64,000 bases of DNA from Rhizophlyctis rosea (Eukaryota > Chytridiomycota > Chytridiomycetes > Rhizophlyctidales > Rhizophlyctidaceae): NCBI GenBank assembly GCA_027596075.1, contig JADGJC010000141.1, forward strand, positions 1 to 64,000. Direction: 5' to 3'. A program made the position numbers and the translations under genes. Position 1 is the stretch's first letter, and each line of letters begins with the position of its first letter. Below, piece after piece: positions 1 to 11,527 of the stretch. Under the pieces are notes generated by a model. That model saw nothing but the letters and a program-made list of their open reading frames with translations. It was not told where the DNA came from and ran no database searches.

Positions 1-679
1 CATTTGCCCAACCTGCATAAGGTTCATGCCCGGTGGTGGGTGGCCGACGGACAACTTCTTTACTTATGGGGGGTTTTTGGGATGTGTTCTTTGGGCAACT
101 TGGAGAATGAAGAGGTGATTTTTGTCCGGTTTCACCGGACCATCGCCTAGTCTACGTAAAGCAAATGGGCTTTCGTGATGTAAGGTCTTGTTTGAGAACC
201 TAGATGCCCGCCCCGAACCTTAAGATTTCTTGATTATCATTTAGAAAGAAATCAGCTCGTTCCACATTGTGCCCGCCAAATTATTATTTTACCCTCAGAC
301 CCCCTGCAATCCTTCTGTCCATGTAGCTGATTGAAAGATACCAAATACAAATGCGGCAGAAACAAAAGATGAGAATCATGAGGATAAGGCAAATAATTTC
401 ATCCTTCACTGTCGCTATGGAGAGAATAGGGATAGAAAATGACAAAGCGCGCAATATATCTTGATCACCATCAGCTTTGGTTGATCTTATGATTATGTAA
501 TACGATCCTCATTGGTGTGGCTTGTTGGGATGGGAGTTGCTGGCCTCCTGGTTTAGAGCTTTGCATCGTCCCGCATTACTTACAAGTTACAACTTTGTGC
601 ATCCACGCCACCTGACTTATTAGTCTGACGTTGCAACGAGCTGTGGCATCCTCAACGGTTTGAGATCAAAACAATCACA
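1..679. other. Intergenic, left edge
   Basis: I see no coding structure on either strand. The one clear element is a perfect short inverted repeat at 124-140. The right part is the likely promoter region of the CFAP43 gene. Confidence 0.5.
124..140. repeat. Perfect 7-bp inverted repeat (hairpin)
   Basis: The sequence is GTCCGGT, a TTC loop, then ACCGGAC: a perfect 7-bp stem. There is no T-run after it. Its role is unknown, and it could be part of the 3' region of a gene lying to the left of the window. Confidence 0.5.
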
Positions 680-3600
680 ATGCCCGCAGGGCTTTTTGGC
701 GAGCTGGAACTCGTGTAAGCGTCCCCATCCCTGAATCCTCTGCATTCAAATCTGCGACGTTGAAGCTCATGCCTCAAACCATTTTGTTAGCAAATCACGA
801 GGTCACACACCAGTCCTCACACCATCCTTCATCTCATCAACAGTCATATGCTACGCATCGGGAAGCTGTCTAAATTTCGTCGACATTACGAATGATGGAT
901 CCGGCAATCAATCCAATCTCGCAGCATTGAGAGCAGAATCACCCATCACAGCTGTTGCAACATACCGCCGCGAGAGTATCATTGCCTTTGCTGAACAGGA
1001 GTCGAAGAGCATCAAAGTTGTCAAATGGCCCAGTGGCGCTGCAACCTCGGGTGGACTGAAAGTTCCAGTCGATCTACGAATCTCGTCTCTCGCGTTTTCG
1101 GAGGATGGCAAATATCTCGCATCCCTCGGCTCATTGCCCGCATACACCATTTCAATATGGGACTGGCGGCAGGGAACGCTCATAGCCGATGTTGTGAATG
1201 GAGAACCGGCACGCTACCTGTCCTTCGATCCTTTTGACAGTTCGAGACTTTGCGTGAGCGGCGGGGCTGACCCGGTGAAAGGCTTTGACGCTAAAGAAGA
1301 CGGAACAAAGGGCTGCATAAAGTTTTGGAAAATAGTGGCTGGATGGAGGGGTAGCAGTTTGAAAGCTGTGTGAGTTTGAAGTTGATTAAGGGTTTGTACG
1401 TTCAATGATTGAGACTTCAGCACAGCAACGGGAGCACTGCCATCCAGCGCCCGATTTCCCGAGATTTAGACTCCAACGATTTCCTCTCCGAAGAAGTCTC
1501 TGTTATACATTTCGCTCCTGCCCAACATATATGGACACCTGATCAACAAGTCCTAGCAACAACGGCTGATGGGGACCATTTGGTGGAATATACACCAACA
1601 TCGGGACAGTGCAGGACTTTCTTTCACGCCCATATTGACGGGGAGTTAAAGGCTGATTTGACGTCACGAGCTATGCAAGCGGTGTTGTTGACGAGGGAGT
1701 TTGTTGTTGTTGGCGGAAAGGTAGGTAGAGTAGCGAGTAAACTTTGCAAGACCATTACAGATGAACGTTTCATGGATAGGATGGCATTCTACGTTGGGTC
1801 GCATTCGATTCCATGTCGGTTACAAAAACTCTGCCAGTGGACCCCACCACCAGCATCTCTCTCCTCGGACCATCCCCTGATTGGACACACCTGATCGTAC
1901 AAACCGAAGATGGACGGCTCTTCTCTCATAAGTTTGGCACAGATGCAATCACATTGGTAAGGAAGAAATCTGGTTCAGAATAGGAATTTCCGACCACTCA
2001 TTCCCACCTCCACAGCACACAGACACTTCCCTCCAAAACACAACCTCCCTCGACATATTCCGCACCACAAACATCCTCGTTACCGCCACACACTCCGGTC
2101 AACTCAATTTCTGGAACACAGAAGCGCATTCTCCCATCTTCTCGGCTTCAGTACCAGGGAATCTGACTTGCCTAGCGACATCACCATTTTCCTCGCTATT
2201 AGCTGTGGGAAGCGAAAGCGGTGTTGTACGGATGTATGAGGCCAGGTGCGGGGGAGAGGGAGAAGAGAAGAGCGTGAGATTGATTTTCAGGGAGAAGACG
2301 CATGTTGGGAAGGTGTCGAAGGTGAGGCATGCTTTTGTCTGCAAAGCAATTGATACAAGAACGAGGACAGAAGAACTGCACAAAGGATTAATTTCAACCA
2401 TCACGTATCCTGTCCTTTCTTTTGACACTTCCTCAGCTAGCATTCGAACCAACAGGCCGATATCTCGCATCTGTTGCAGCGGACGATAGCCGAGTCTATC
2501 TCTACGACATCTTCCCTGAATACGGCATTGTCGGATACCTCCCCATATCGGGACCTGTTGTAGGTTGTGCGTGGAAGTTGGACGAACACGAAGAGGATCA
2601 TGCGGTGAGGAGTACTATCCCGTCGAAACGACAAATTTTGCACAAAAAAGCATTTGACTGTTGGTTGATGTACAGGCTCTCTACCTATATGTGGCAACGT
2701 TGGACGAGTCTCAGCGATGTACATTTGTGAGACGATATGCAATCCCTCTGGAGGAGAAAGTTGCGCGGGCCGATGACACGCATTTGATCGCGGAGGATCG
2801 GTTGACGGTCGGTATATCTGTTCTTTCATAGGGGAATTGCAAGTCTGCCGGGAAATTTTCCAATCGGCGTTGATTCACCTACCCCATCAACGCTTGAACT
2901 AACGTCCCTCAATAAAACCACCAGACAGTAACGTACCGCATTGAAGACACGATCACGGACTTGACTGTAGTCCCCAGGTATGCAACCCATCCCGGCGAGT
3001 CACATCCGCGTCATGTTTGTAGGGCCGGCATCAGAATCCTCACAAATGCACTTCAGCCACCTATCACCAGGCCGCGAGTCTTTTTACGCTTTCTCCACCG
3101 ACCGAAAACTGAAATTCTATACCGGTCCACCGCCACCGAAAGTCCGTCCGGAGGATAAGGCTGCAGGCTTGACGGATGCGATTGTCATCAGTACGCCGAT
3201 GTTTGAGGTATGCATTGATGCAGCTCCATTGAAACCCATCTTTTTGAACTTCCAATGTTCTGATTTTCAATCAATTGATGTTCACTGCAGTACCACGACC
3301 ACGACCTCCCAAACTCCCTCCTCCGCCTAACACCGTCCCGTGAATGGCTGCTCACCTCCTCTCCGGATGGATGCATCACCATCCGCACACTCATGGAACC
3401 CGACAAGCCTGAACGCGTCTTCTTCGCTCATGACCCCTTCCGCGGGGGTGTGGTCGATGTTGCCAGTACGAGGGACTGTAAAGTCGTCGTCACATGCGGA
3501 GGTGATGGTGTGCTACGATTCTGGGAGTGGCGGTATACTCCAGCGGGGCGGAGAGCGGTTGTGGAGGTCGTGAATATTGTTGAGGGGCTGTTGGAGGCGC

Positions 3601-6600
3601 AGAGGGGGGTGATTGAGGGAGTTGACGGAGGGTTGAGGGGAGCAAAGGTGCGCGAACTAATTTTCTTGCTGGGTGAAATAATGACTCATTGGGAAATTTC
3701 GCTCTCAGACAATTGAAGCAGACACCCCGGACACTCCTGACGAAAAGCGAATTGACACTGGGGCCACATCAGATGCAGCAAGGGATACTGCCGCCGAAAT
3801 GGAAGACAACGTAAGAATCCCCGATAATTCCCCTACTCCATGCATGTGATGTCCATATATCAAGCTCATCATTCATGCAACCGAACCCTACATTGCCAAA
3901 CAGACGGCCCGTGCAAGTTTCCTCTCACGGATAAGCACTCTGCGCGACCGCCTCACAAAAGCCATGCAGAAAAACGACACCCTCCCAGACCTCGAGCGGA
4001 TCGACAAGGAGGAGTTCGTCATTGATTTCGAGCAACGAGATGCTTTACTTGCTGAGGCTGATGCAAGGGTGCATGCGGTACGGAAAGAGATCGAGAAAGA
4101 GAACGCGGGAAAGAGGGTTGTGAGGAATCGTATGAAGGTGCGTGTGGACTGGAACACTCATATTAGGTCGGCGCCGAACGTCAGAAAAGTAATATCTCCT
4201 ATTCGCAGGCAGAATTTTGGGACTCAATGGAAGTCGTCGGACAAAGCGTCAAGAGCTTCCACGTGGATCCTGTTACCACACGAGTGGTTGAGGTTGCGAA
4301 TTATCCGATTCGGAAAAGAACGCAAAGGGAGGTGGAGAATGTGGAGAGAATAAGACTGCTAAGGAGGAGCCAGATGATTGTTGGTGCTGCTACTAAGGTT
4401 GGGGACTTTTTGATTTTGGAAGGGTTTCATTCGCTGATTCGTTCTATCTGCTCGCATCAGCAAACACCCAAAAAGAACGGTTACCGAGAGGCGGAGACTG
4501 ATGAGGTAAGCCCGCTTGCCTCTAATTTATATATGCCGGTCTTCTAACACTACATTCAGGACGAGTCAACGGCAACCGACGAGAACAAACCAACTGAACT
4601 GACTGCACAAGACATTGCCACCATGGGAAATAAGGCACTACTCTTCGATCCTTTTGAGTTGACAACCAATGAGAGGAAGAGGACGCAAATTGCGCTCCTA
4701 GGGGAGGTGCTGCTGGATATAAAGGTGCATAGATTGTGCGATTTGCTTAATAGGATTGACCTCGGAGGGGTGAAACTAACCAGATCCTTGGGTCTGTGCG
4801 TTCCTTTGATCAATTGTCACACAGAAAGAGTTCAATGTGAAGTTCTTGGAGATACTACAACATAAACAGGATGAGATGGGACGGATTGAAGAGAAGAATG
4901 AGAGGATAACGACGATTTTGAATGAGTTGCAGGTTTGTATCGCGCACTGATTTGAGGACTCGTCAAACGCTGGGATTGGGCGTCTTAGGAGGCTGTTCAT
5001 ATTGAAATGCCAATAGATGCAAGAAGCCATCTTCCACCCAGACCTAGATGAAGACGAAGTACCACAGCGTGTCATCGAGGTCAAAGATTCGGAGGTCACT
5101 GTTGAAAAGGTACTTTACCCGTTCTTGTATTGGAGTCTACCAGTCATCACCAGTTGATAATTCATAATGATAATTCTCCTCCACCAGTTCATAACACCCG
5201 AAGAACAACGCCGCCTGGAAGAAAAGGCGCGCCAAGATGAGGAACGCGCCCGGCTAGCCGCTGAAGATAACTACAGGGAACGAGCGGTTCAGAGCATGAT
5301 GGGTGGCAAGTTGGATGATCGGTCTGAGACGGAGGATAAGGAGGAGCTGATCAGGCCAGATTGGATGAATAAGCCAAAGGAGGATATGAGCGAGGAGGAG
5401 AGGAAGTTGGTGAAGGAGTTTGAGAAGAAGCTGGCTGTTCAGAAGGTACGACCCATCACAAGATGAATTGGTCAACACAATCAATTCATCCGAACCATCA
5501 CACTTCCCCGCTCACCACCACAGGAAGAACAAGAAAAATACCGCAAAGCCCTCGAAACCGAACTCCGCAAGCTGCAATCATCCATCGGCGAAATCTGCGA
5601 CGCCTTCGACACCAAGTTAAAGGAGTTTTTCAACCACAAGCTCACAACGGACCGGACCGTCCAGCAGATGGAGTTGACAATCATCAAATTGTGCCAGGCG
5701 ACGTTGTATGGGGAGGAGGATGAAGCAAAGGAAGCGGCAATTCATGCGCGCTTGGAGGAGCTGAGAAGTGAAAAGATGAGCTGTATGGCGGAGATTCCGG
5801 AGATTAAGGTGCGCCTTTGAATGATGATTTTTCAACGGGCGGACATGATGACTGACTGTGGTTCGCAATTGGATAACAGAAAGAGCTTGAGAAATGCAAG
5901 GAAGAGTACGAACTTGCGTTGAAGCGCGATAAGGAAATCGATCGAATATTTCGGAAAGAGTTCCATTCGTTTGATTTCTACTTCGACGCTCTTTTGAAAC
6001 TCTTCAAGCGGAGAGAAGGGGTGAGTGTTGCGCCTTCAGCCATGGCGTCGCAATTCCTCTTCACTAACTGCCTTCATTTCAGCCAACAGATCCTGATCCC
6101 ACCGTCCCACCCCCTCCCACCTCACCCTTAAATCCTTATTTCCACTCCCATACCACACCCACCACCGACGAGACCCCTTCACCCCTCGTCTACGCTACCG
6201 ACGCACCAGAGGGTCTCGGTCCAGACCTCTGGGCCAAACTCATCGACCTCCGCGACCGCAAGATCGCCGCCGAACAAGACGTCAAAACCTCTCTCGCTCG
6301 CTTCAACGAAACACAAGCCATGGTCCAAGCCGTTCTTGAAGAAAGCGAACGCATCAGGATTGAAACAGATCGCATGACGGCGGATTTGAATGCGTTTATG
6401 GAGTATAGGTTTTTGGGGACGTGGGATTTGGAGGGGATTTTCGTGTTGAAGCAAGGACAGGTGGAGGTGCCTCAGGCGCCTGTCGTAACGGACTATACCG
6501 ACGCTGTTCTCATCCACCGTGGCGTGGTTGAGCGACTGAACGAGAACATTGTCGCTTTGGGTGGAGCTAAGGTCGACGCACTCAGGGAAATGAAAGATTA

Positions 6601-7359
6601 TCGGAAGGGCATTCATGCTCTTGAATGGTAGGTGTTGAGTAGACAAGGTGGCTTGAGCCGATTGGAGATCTAAATGAACATAATTTCTTAATATACCAGG
6701 GAAAACAAAATGCTTGATTTCCAGGCAGAAGACCTGATTATTCGTACGCGAGACATCCAACTCCTCCGCGTCACAAAGCAGATGCAAGAGTATATCCGGG
6801 GTGGAGATGAGCATAAGCAGGCGGCGGAGGTGACCGCATTGGAGAAGAGGGCGGAATATAGTCAGAGGGTGAGGTTTTGCTGCCTCGCTTACTATGATGG
6901 AAGTTAACGAGAAGTCACGACGCAGGCGCATCAACACAAGCTGATGGAAAAACAACGCACAGTAACGAAACTGGGGCACAAACTTGCAGAAAAATCACGA
7001 GAGAACCTAAGACTCGATTCGCGTTTGGAGGAATTGGACACGGCGGTTTTGGAGCGGAAGTCCATTCAGGATGTCCAAGGTAAGATCCCTGGTCAACATC
7101 TCCCCTTACTTCCAGTATCGCATCCCTACCCCTGCCCAAGCATACTTAATCCACCTCATCTCTCCCCACAGCAAAACGGCACAACCCTCAATCTCGTTCA
7201 GCATCACCCGTCGGTGCCCTGAAAGAGATCCAAACTAGGAAGCGGTTGGTGGATCTGGCCAAATCACAGGCGCAAGATATTGCGATCCTGAGAGAGGAAG
7301 TGGAAAGGTTGCGGTTGAGGACATATCCGGCGTTCCCGGCGAGGCGCCCCGAATTTTGA
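680..7359 (+). CDS. CFAP43: Cilia- and flagella-associated protein 43 (CFAP43), WD40 plus coiled coil
   Basis: This is a structural protein of motile flagella. In other organisms CFAP43 with CFAP44 forms the tether/tether-head complex of inner dynein arm I1/f. The gene is split into many exons by short introns. The N-terminal half reads as WD40 blades: an exon from 844 gives a stretch beginning ICYASGSCLNFVDI, followed by LRISSLAFSEDGKYLASLGS and YTISIWDW, and further blades reach about 3.6 kb (for example VTCGGDGVLRFWEW). From about 3.9 kb the protein is charged coiled coil. It includes a family-like block EFWDSMEVVGQSVKSFHV with VANYPIRKRT (about 4.2 kb) and RIEEKNERITTILNELQ (about 4.9 kb). 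Coding ends PARRPEF-stop at 7357-7359. The ATG at 680 opens a short ORF, but the 680 exon and the 844 exon do not join in frame with a simple GT-AG intron, so the true start is uncertain. CFAP44 is the alternative, but the mid-region motifs fit CFAP43 better. Confidence 0.75.
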
Positions 7360-7810
7360 GCTCTATGTGGTTTCAAATGTTTTATATCTGTATTTTGAGC
7401 TAGCTTGAGCTTTGTCAGAAGTGTTTTTGTTTTGTACGTACGGAACTTAGTGCTTCGGGGTTAACGCCAAAGTGAGTGCCCATCCGGCATTATCCCTTTA
7501 CATCACCATTCTGAAAGATGAAAAGCAGTCGTCATTAGCATACGACCCTTTGCTTCCCAAATCAGCACAGTCACACATGCGAGCATTAGACGGGAGCTGA
7601 TTTGGAGGTCTCAATACAGCTTTGACGACATCCCAACGTGGGCGGTATGATGCATTGCTTGAGCTCAAATAGCAATCATTGGGGCGGACCCTCAACTATA
7701 GCAATTGATTACCGAACCCTATCTCCATATATAAAACTTATGAGGTCGCTCCGTACTTCCAGCACAAATACACCGTATTCTCCTTCGCAGCAACCATAGG
7801 TGATCGCCAT
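7360..7810. other. Intergenic between convergent genes
   Basis: This is the shared 3' flank of CFAP43 (+) and the membrane-protein gene (-). I see no ORF with supporting features and no strong repeat. Confidence 0.5.
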
Positions 7811-9279
7811 CTATATAGTATCATCTTCAATCTTGATTCTCTCCTCAATCGATGGAATGCTACCCCAATTGCCCATAGGTAGGAATATCCTCGGTCTACG
7901 TATCTCCCCTTCCTCATTTCCGACACCCAGTTCGTCATCTATAGATCCAAAAATCCGCCTGCAATGCTCTTCTTCCAATATGCTATCTATCAATCTATAA
8001 CTCCATTTGAACACCGTACGCCACAACGTCAGCCAAAAGATCGCCAAAGCAATGGAGATAACACCCAAAAACGTCAATTCGACCTTGATGTATTTGTAAT
8101 CCGCTTTGAACCTGAAGAATACGTATTATAAGCTGCTGGTAATGTACTTTTCAAAAATAGTTTGACTTGGTCCACTCACTCCGTCTACCATACCCTCGTA
8201 ATTTGCCACAACACATGCGTCAAACTGAACACCGCACCAGCTACAAACCCACTGACGCTTCTCCAGTTCCTCCGTTTCCATTGCAGGTTGTAACCCACTC
8301 CAACTGTTGCCGCCAATATCGGGATTGCCAGAACGCGCATGATGAAATCAGGGGTGGGTGTCCACGTGTCGATCACGATAAGGGAAGCGAATTCGAAACT
8401 GGAAAGGAAGAATGCGACGGAAAACAAGAACTGTTTCATGATCCGAGTCCTTTGCTGCCGGATTTCTGGTGCGCTGCTATAATCGCTGTTAGGAAAGTAG
8501 AATGCTGTGATTAGTTGTTTTCGAAATCAACCAGCGCAGTCATTTCACGGTGGACATACAACAAACCATGGTTTCTCCACATGGTAGTCGGCAGATACAG
8601 TCCCTTATATAAGCGAAGCAAAAGAAAGTGGAATAAGACGACATACAATACTTCGTTTCCAATCATAACGCCCTAAACCACGAATTACACAGGGTATTTC
8701 TCATTCAACATTGTCGAAAGAATTTTACCTGAACAACCTTCATTTCCATAGGCATGTCAACCCCAAAATTGTTCATCAGGTCGTTCATTGTGAAGTATTG
8801 GATCAAAAAATGACCAATGCAAATGCAGGAGAACGCGATGGATGCGATGAGCACAAACAACGAGGAATTGTTCAAGTACCTTGAGCATGATGATCATGAG
8901 GGCCAGGGACCGACTCCTCCAGTTCTGCAAACACCGCGGGTTTCACAACAAACCTGATTGCATCGTGAAAGATGATCGCGTGAAAGAGCTGGGATGTCAA
9001 AGTGATGGCGGGATACCTGTGTGCAATGGATGTGAATAAGAATAATAACTTATGTATAGAAATCGCCAAACCGCCGTACGTGTACAAAGCGCGAGCGTGA
9101 TCTGCACCCAGGCCTGCAGCGTATAGTCCTTCAAAAAGATGATGTTCGCCGTATATGAAATATCCAACTGAAGTTGTAAGGAGGATTGACTTCACGATAT
9201 AGGCATGTATTGCAACTCTTGCTCTGCCGCTCTGACATTTCGGTGGGATGTTATTGGCATGCTGATGTGATGACCGCAT
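7811..9279 (-). CDS. Multi-pass membrane protein, possibly the C-terminal part of the upstream TIR-like/TPR protein
   Basis: Family not recognised. The exons 9231 (or 9279)-8954, 8879-8729, 8672-8567, 8504-8189 and 8111-7811 join in frame across GT-AG introns of 56-77 nt and end at a TAG (7811-7813). The product has about 8-9 hydrophobic helices. Examples are IVKSILLTTSVGYFIYG, ALYTYGGLAISIHKLLFLF, SLFVLIASIAFSCICIGHFL, FLFSVAFFLSSFEFASLIVI and LTFLGVISIALAIFWLTLW. The tail is acidic (SILEEEHCRR, IEERIKIEDD). Two starts are possible. One is its own ATG at 9279. The other is splicing from the TIR-like/TPR exon ending at 9312 to an acceptor at 9231, which is phase-compatible (0/0) and leaves an 80-nt intron. 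The second reading would make one TIR-like/TPR/multi-TM protein. The donor (gttcgt) is weak, so both remain open. Confidence 0.7.
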
Positions 9280-9311
9280 TTTGTCACATGTGTAAGCCAA
9301 TACGGACGAAC

Positions 9312-10510
9312 CTTCGACCACCACCACGAAACTTTCCACGTCTGCTGCGGCTGTTGCACTTGTTGTTGCACTGGACGTTGCACAGCCCTACGAGCTTCAG
9401 AGTCTGTGGTGAACTCTTTGCGCTCCCTCTGACGAGTGCGCACATATTCCAGCTCTTTCTCCACCCCGCCAATCTCCTCATGACCCTCCTCAAGCACTCG
9501 TTTCCTTCTTTCCAAGCAGTCATAAAGTGTTCTTTCCGCCCTTTCGTACAACATCAAATCTTCATAGCACAGGCCCAACTGAAATAGCCACCAAGCCAGC
9601 CGAACTTCGTCCTGAGCTTGCCGCAATTGATCGACTCGGGTCGCGATGTGGGTAACGACCCATTCAATCAGAACAGAAGAAACGGTGGCATCAAGTTTGT
9701 CGAAACCGATGTTGGTCTCTATCACACGACCAATGACCCTCCGATCGTTATGGTAAGTAGCGTCGGCAGCTGAAGAGTCAATTGCCATGCATGCTGTCTG
9801 AAACACCAACGGCTCTTTCAAGAGGGATTCCAACGCCGCTTGCTGCTGACTAGGTGGAAACGCGATCTGGAAGTTGCAGTTGTTGGAGACACAGGCGTAG
9901 AGCTCGAAGACGCACCAAATCCGCTTGAGAGTTATTGGATTATTCCACGGGGACAACACCATGAGGACGTTCTGGATCATCCAGATTGATTCGACGAAGA
10001 GGGTGCGTAGCCATCGTGCTTCGATTGTTAGGCGTTCGTGTTGAGGCAGGGAAAAGACATCGATCCAAATACTACGTCATCTACACTATTGCCCGACGAG
10101 AAGAAGTTTGTGATAGCATCGACCACGTCAAGAAACTTGTACTGCCACGAGTGACTTATAAACCAATTCGCACGTTGGACCACTTGAAATCTTCCTTCTA
10201 TGAGGCTATCGCACAAAGATTGCGTGGAATGGGTGCGGGATTTGATGAACCGCGTGCACACCGTGGCTGTGGTCATATTCTTCAGTCTCCGGCGGCCACC
10301 ACATTCGTGAATGAAAGTTTCGAGGAATGATAGCTTGACTCCGGAAAGTGGAAGCGTCCCGGCGAATAGGGAAAGACGAATCGAGGGGCGCTTCTCGTGG
10401 CGGACGATAGAGTGTAGGAGGCGCTTGCTGGACCCATTTGGTGCTTTTCCTGAGAGAGAATAGAGACAATAGGTGATCGCAGTCGGTTTGAGTCCGGCGG
10501 TGCCGGGCAT
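9312..10510 (-). pseudogene. TIR-like domain plus TPR protein, copy 1, with a 1-nt frameshift
   Basis: The N-terminal frame (10510 down to about 10075) carries a conserved lead-in ending ECGG and then ANWFISHSW and FLDVVDAI. The sequence resumes one base out of frame near 10070 as IWIDVFSLPQHER, then NVLMVLSPWNNPITL, IWCVFELYAC and FPPSQQQ. It finishes with at least one TPR-like helix pair (QLGLCYEDLMLYERAERTL). The ISHSW strand and the WC-x2-EL helix match the layout of TIR domains, where the Glu of the WC..EL segment is the catalytic NADase residue in active family members. That is inference here. All these blocks recur in order in the copy at 57.6 kb. The shift lies inside the conserved IW(I/F)D motif and cannot be an intron, so it is a disabling deletion or a base-calling error. 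The start codon is uncertain. Confidence 0.65.
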
Positions 10511-11132
10511 GCAATGTTGATAGAATCCATTCGGAAAAGGCGGGGATGGAGCAACGCTTGTGCGTGTAAGTCGTATGTGTCGCTGACGCCAGATGCATCA
10601 TATTTGATACAACTCCGTGAACCCGGACATCAAAGCGGTAAAGACTGCTCACCTGGAATGTTCAGCACTTGCTTGGTATAAGGACCGTGAATTATCGGGG
10701 CAGATGCAATGAATGGAAAATTTTTATAGAATCACCGATATTTGTGTCAAACAGCCTCAAATTTCCTGCCAAACTGCCCTCTCACGAATTGAACGGTGAA
10801 GGGGAAAAGAGAGGAAGGGAGGGCAGGGGTTGACAGGGGGGCTTGGGTCGGCTGTTGTGAAAGTTGTGTTGGCTCTGTGCGACTGCGCAAAAGTCGGTGG
10901 GCAAACAGGGCAAAAAAAGGATGGGCATTGATCTTGATCTCCGAGTCTCCGACAAGAATGGAATGCGACATAACCAACATTACGTATAAGTTATCAATTT
11001 TCTCAAGATCTGAAATGGTCATAAGGGGAAGTCGGCCATAGCTCAGAATGAAAAGAAGTAAATTCACACCCACATAGATCGGCGAACACACACTCAGCCA
11101 CCCAAAAATAGCAAATGTCGCGTATAAACATC
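10511..11132. other. Intergenic between the TIR-like gene and the tRNA
   Basis: There is an open frame on the minus strand (about 10747-11139) with a hydrophobic segment, but its natural start lies inside the tRNA acceptor stem, so I do not call it. The minus-strand run TTTTT about 20 nt downstream of the tRNA 3' end is a plausible Pol III terminator. Confidence 0.4.
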
Positions 11133-11203
11133 TCCGCATCGGGGAATCGAACCCCGGCCGCCGCGGTGAAAGCGCGGAATCCTGACCACTGGACCAATGC
11201 GGA
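11133..11203 (-). tRNA. tRNA-Glu (anticodon UUC)
   Basis: Read on the minus strand, the 71 nt fold as a full cloverleaf. The acceptor arms TCCGCAT and ATGCGGA pair perfectly. The D arm is GTCC..GGAT, which is also the internal A box. The anticodon stem is CCGCG/CGCGG around the loop CTTTCAC, giving anticodon TTC (Glu). The T arm is CGGGG TTCGATT CCCCG, which contains the B box. No intron is visible. CCA is not encoded, as expected for a eukaryotic nuclear tRNA. Confidence 0.95.
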
Positions 11204-11527
11204 TGGATGCGATCTATCCGCATATAACTTGACAACATTTATATGTTTGATGTATTGTCGATTATCCCGCTCTGTGGTTTCGAAAAATGTTTCTTGGGGC
11301 ATGTGCAAAAATTGTCAAAGCGTGAATGCGGCACCAGCTACGTAAGTGCTGCCATTCCACTTCAAGTCATTAATCGAGTACGTGTGTTGGAAATTCAGGG
11401 CGTTTGGACCATAGTATAGTGCCCTCTCATTGCACAGCCACTACTTTTGCCGAATGCTGTTTTGGAGGTGTGGAAAAGCACCCCAAAAGTTGACAAGTTT
11501 ACATGTATAAGCTTCGCTCATTACGTG
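11204..11527. other. Intergenic
   Basis: This lies between the 5' flank of the tRNA and the 3' end of the next minus-strand gene. No supported feature is visible. Confidence 0.4.

Noticed and set aside
10747..11139. Minus-strand frame with a hydrophobic stretch
   Set aside because: The start lies inside the tRNA-Glu acceptor stem and no upstream exon or homologue is visible.
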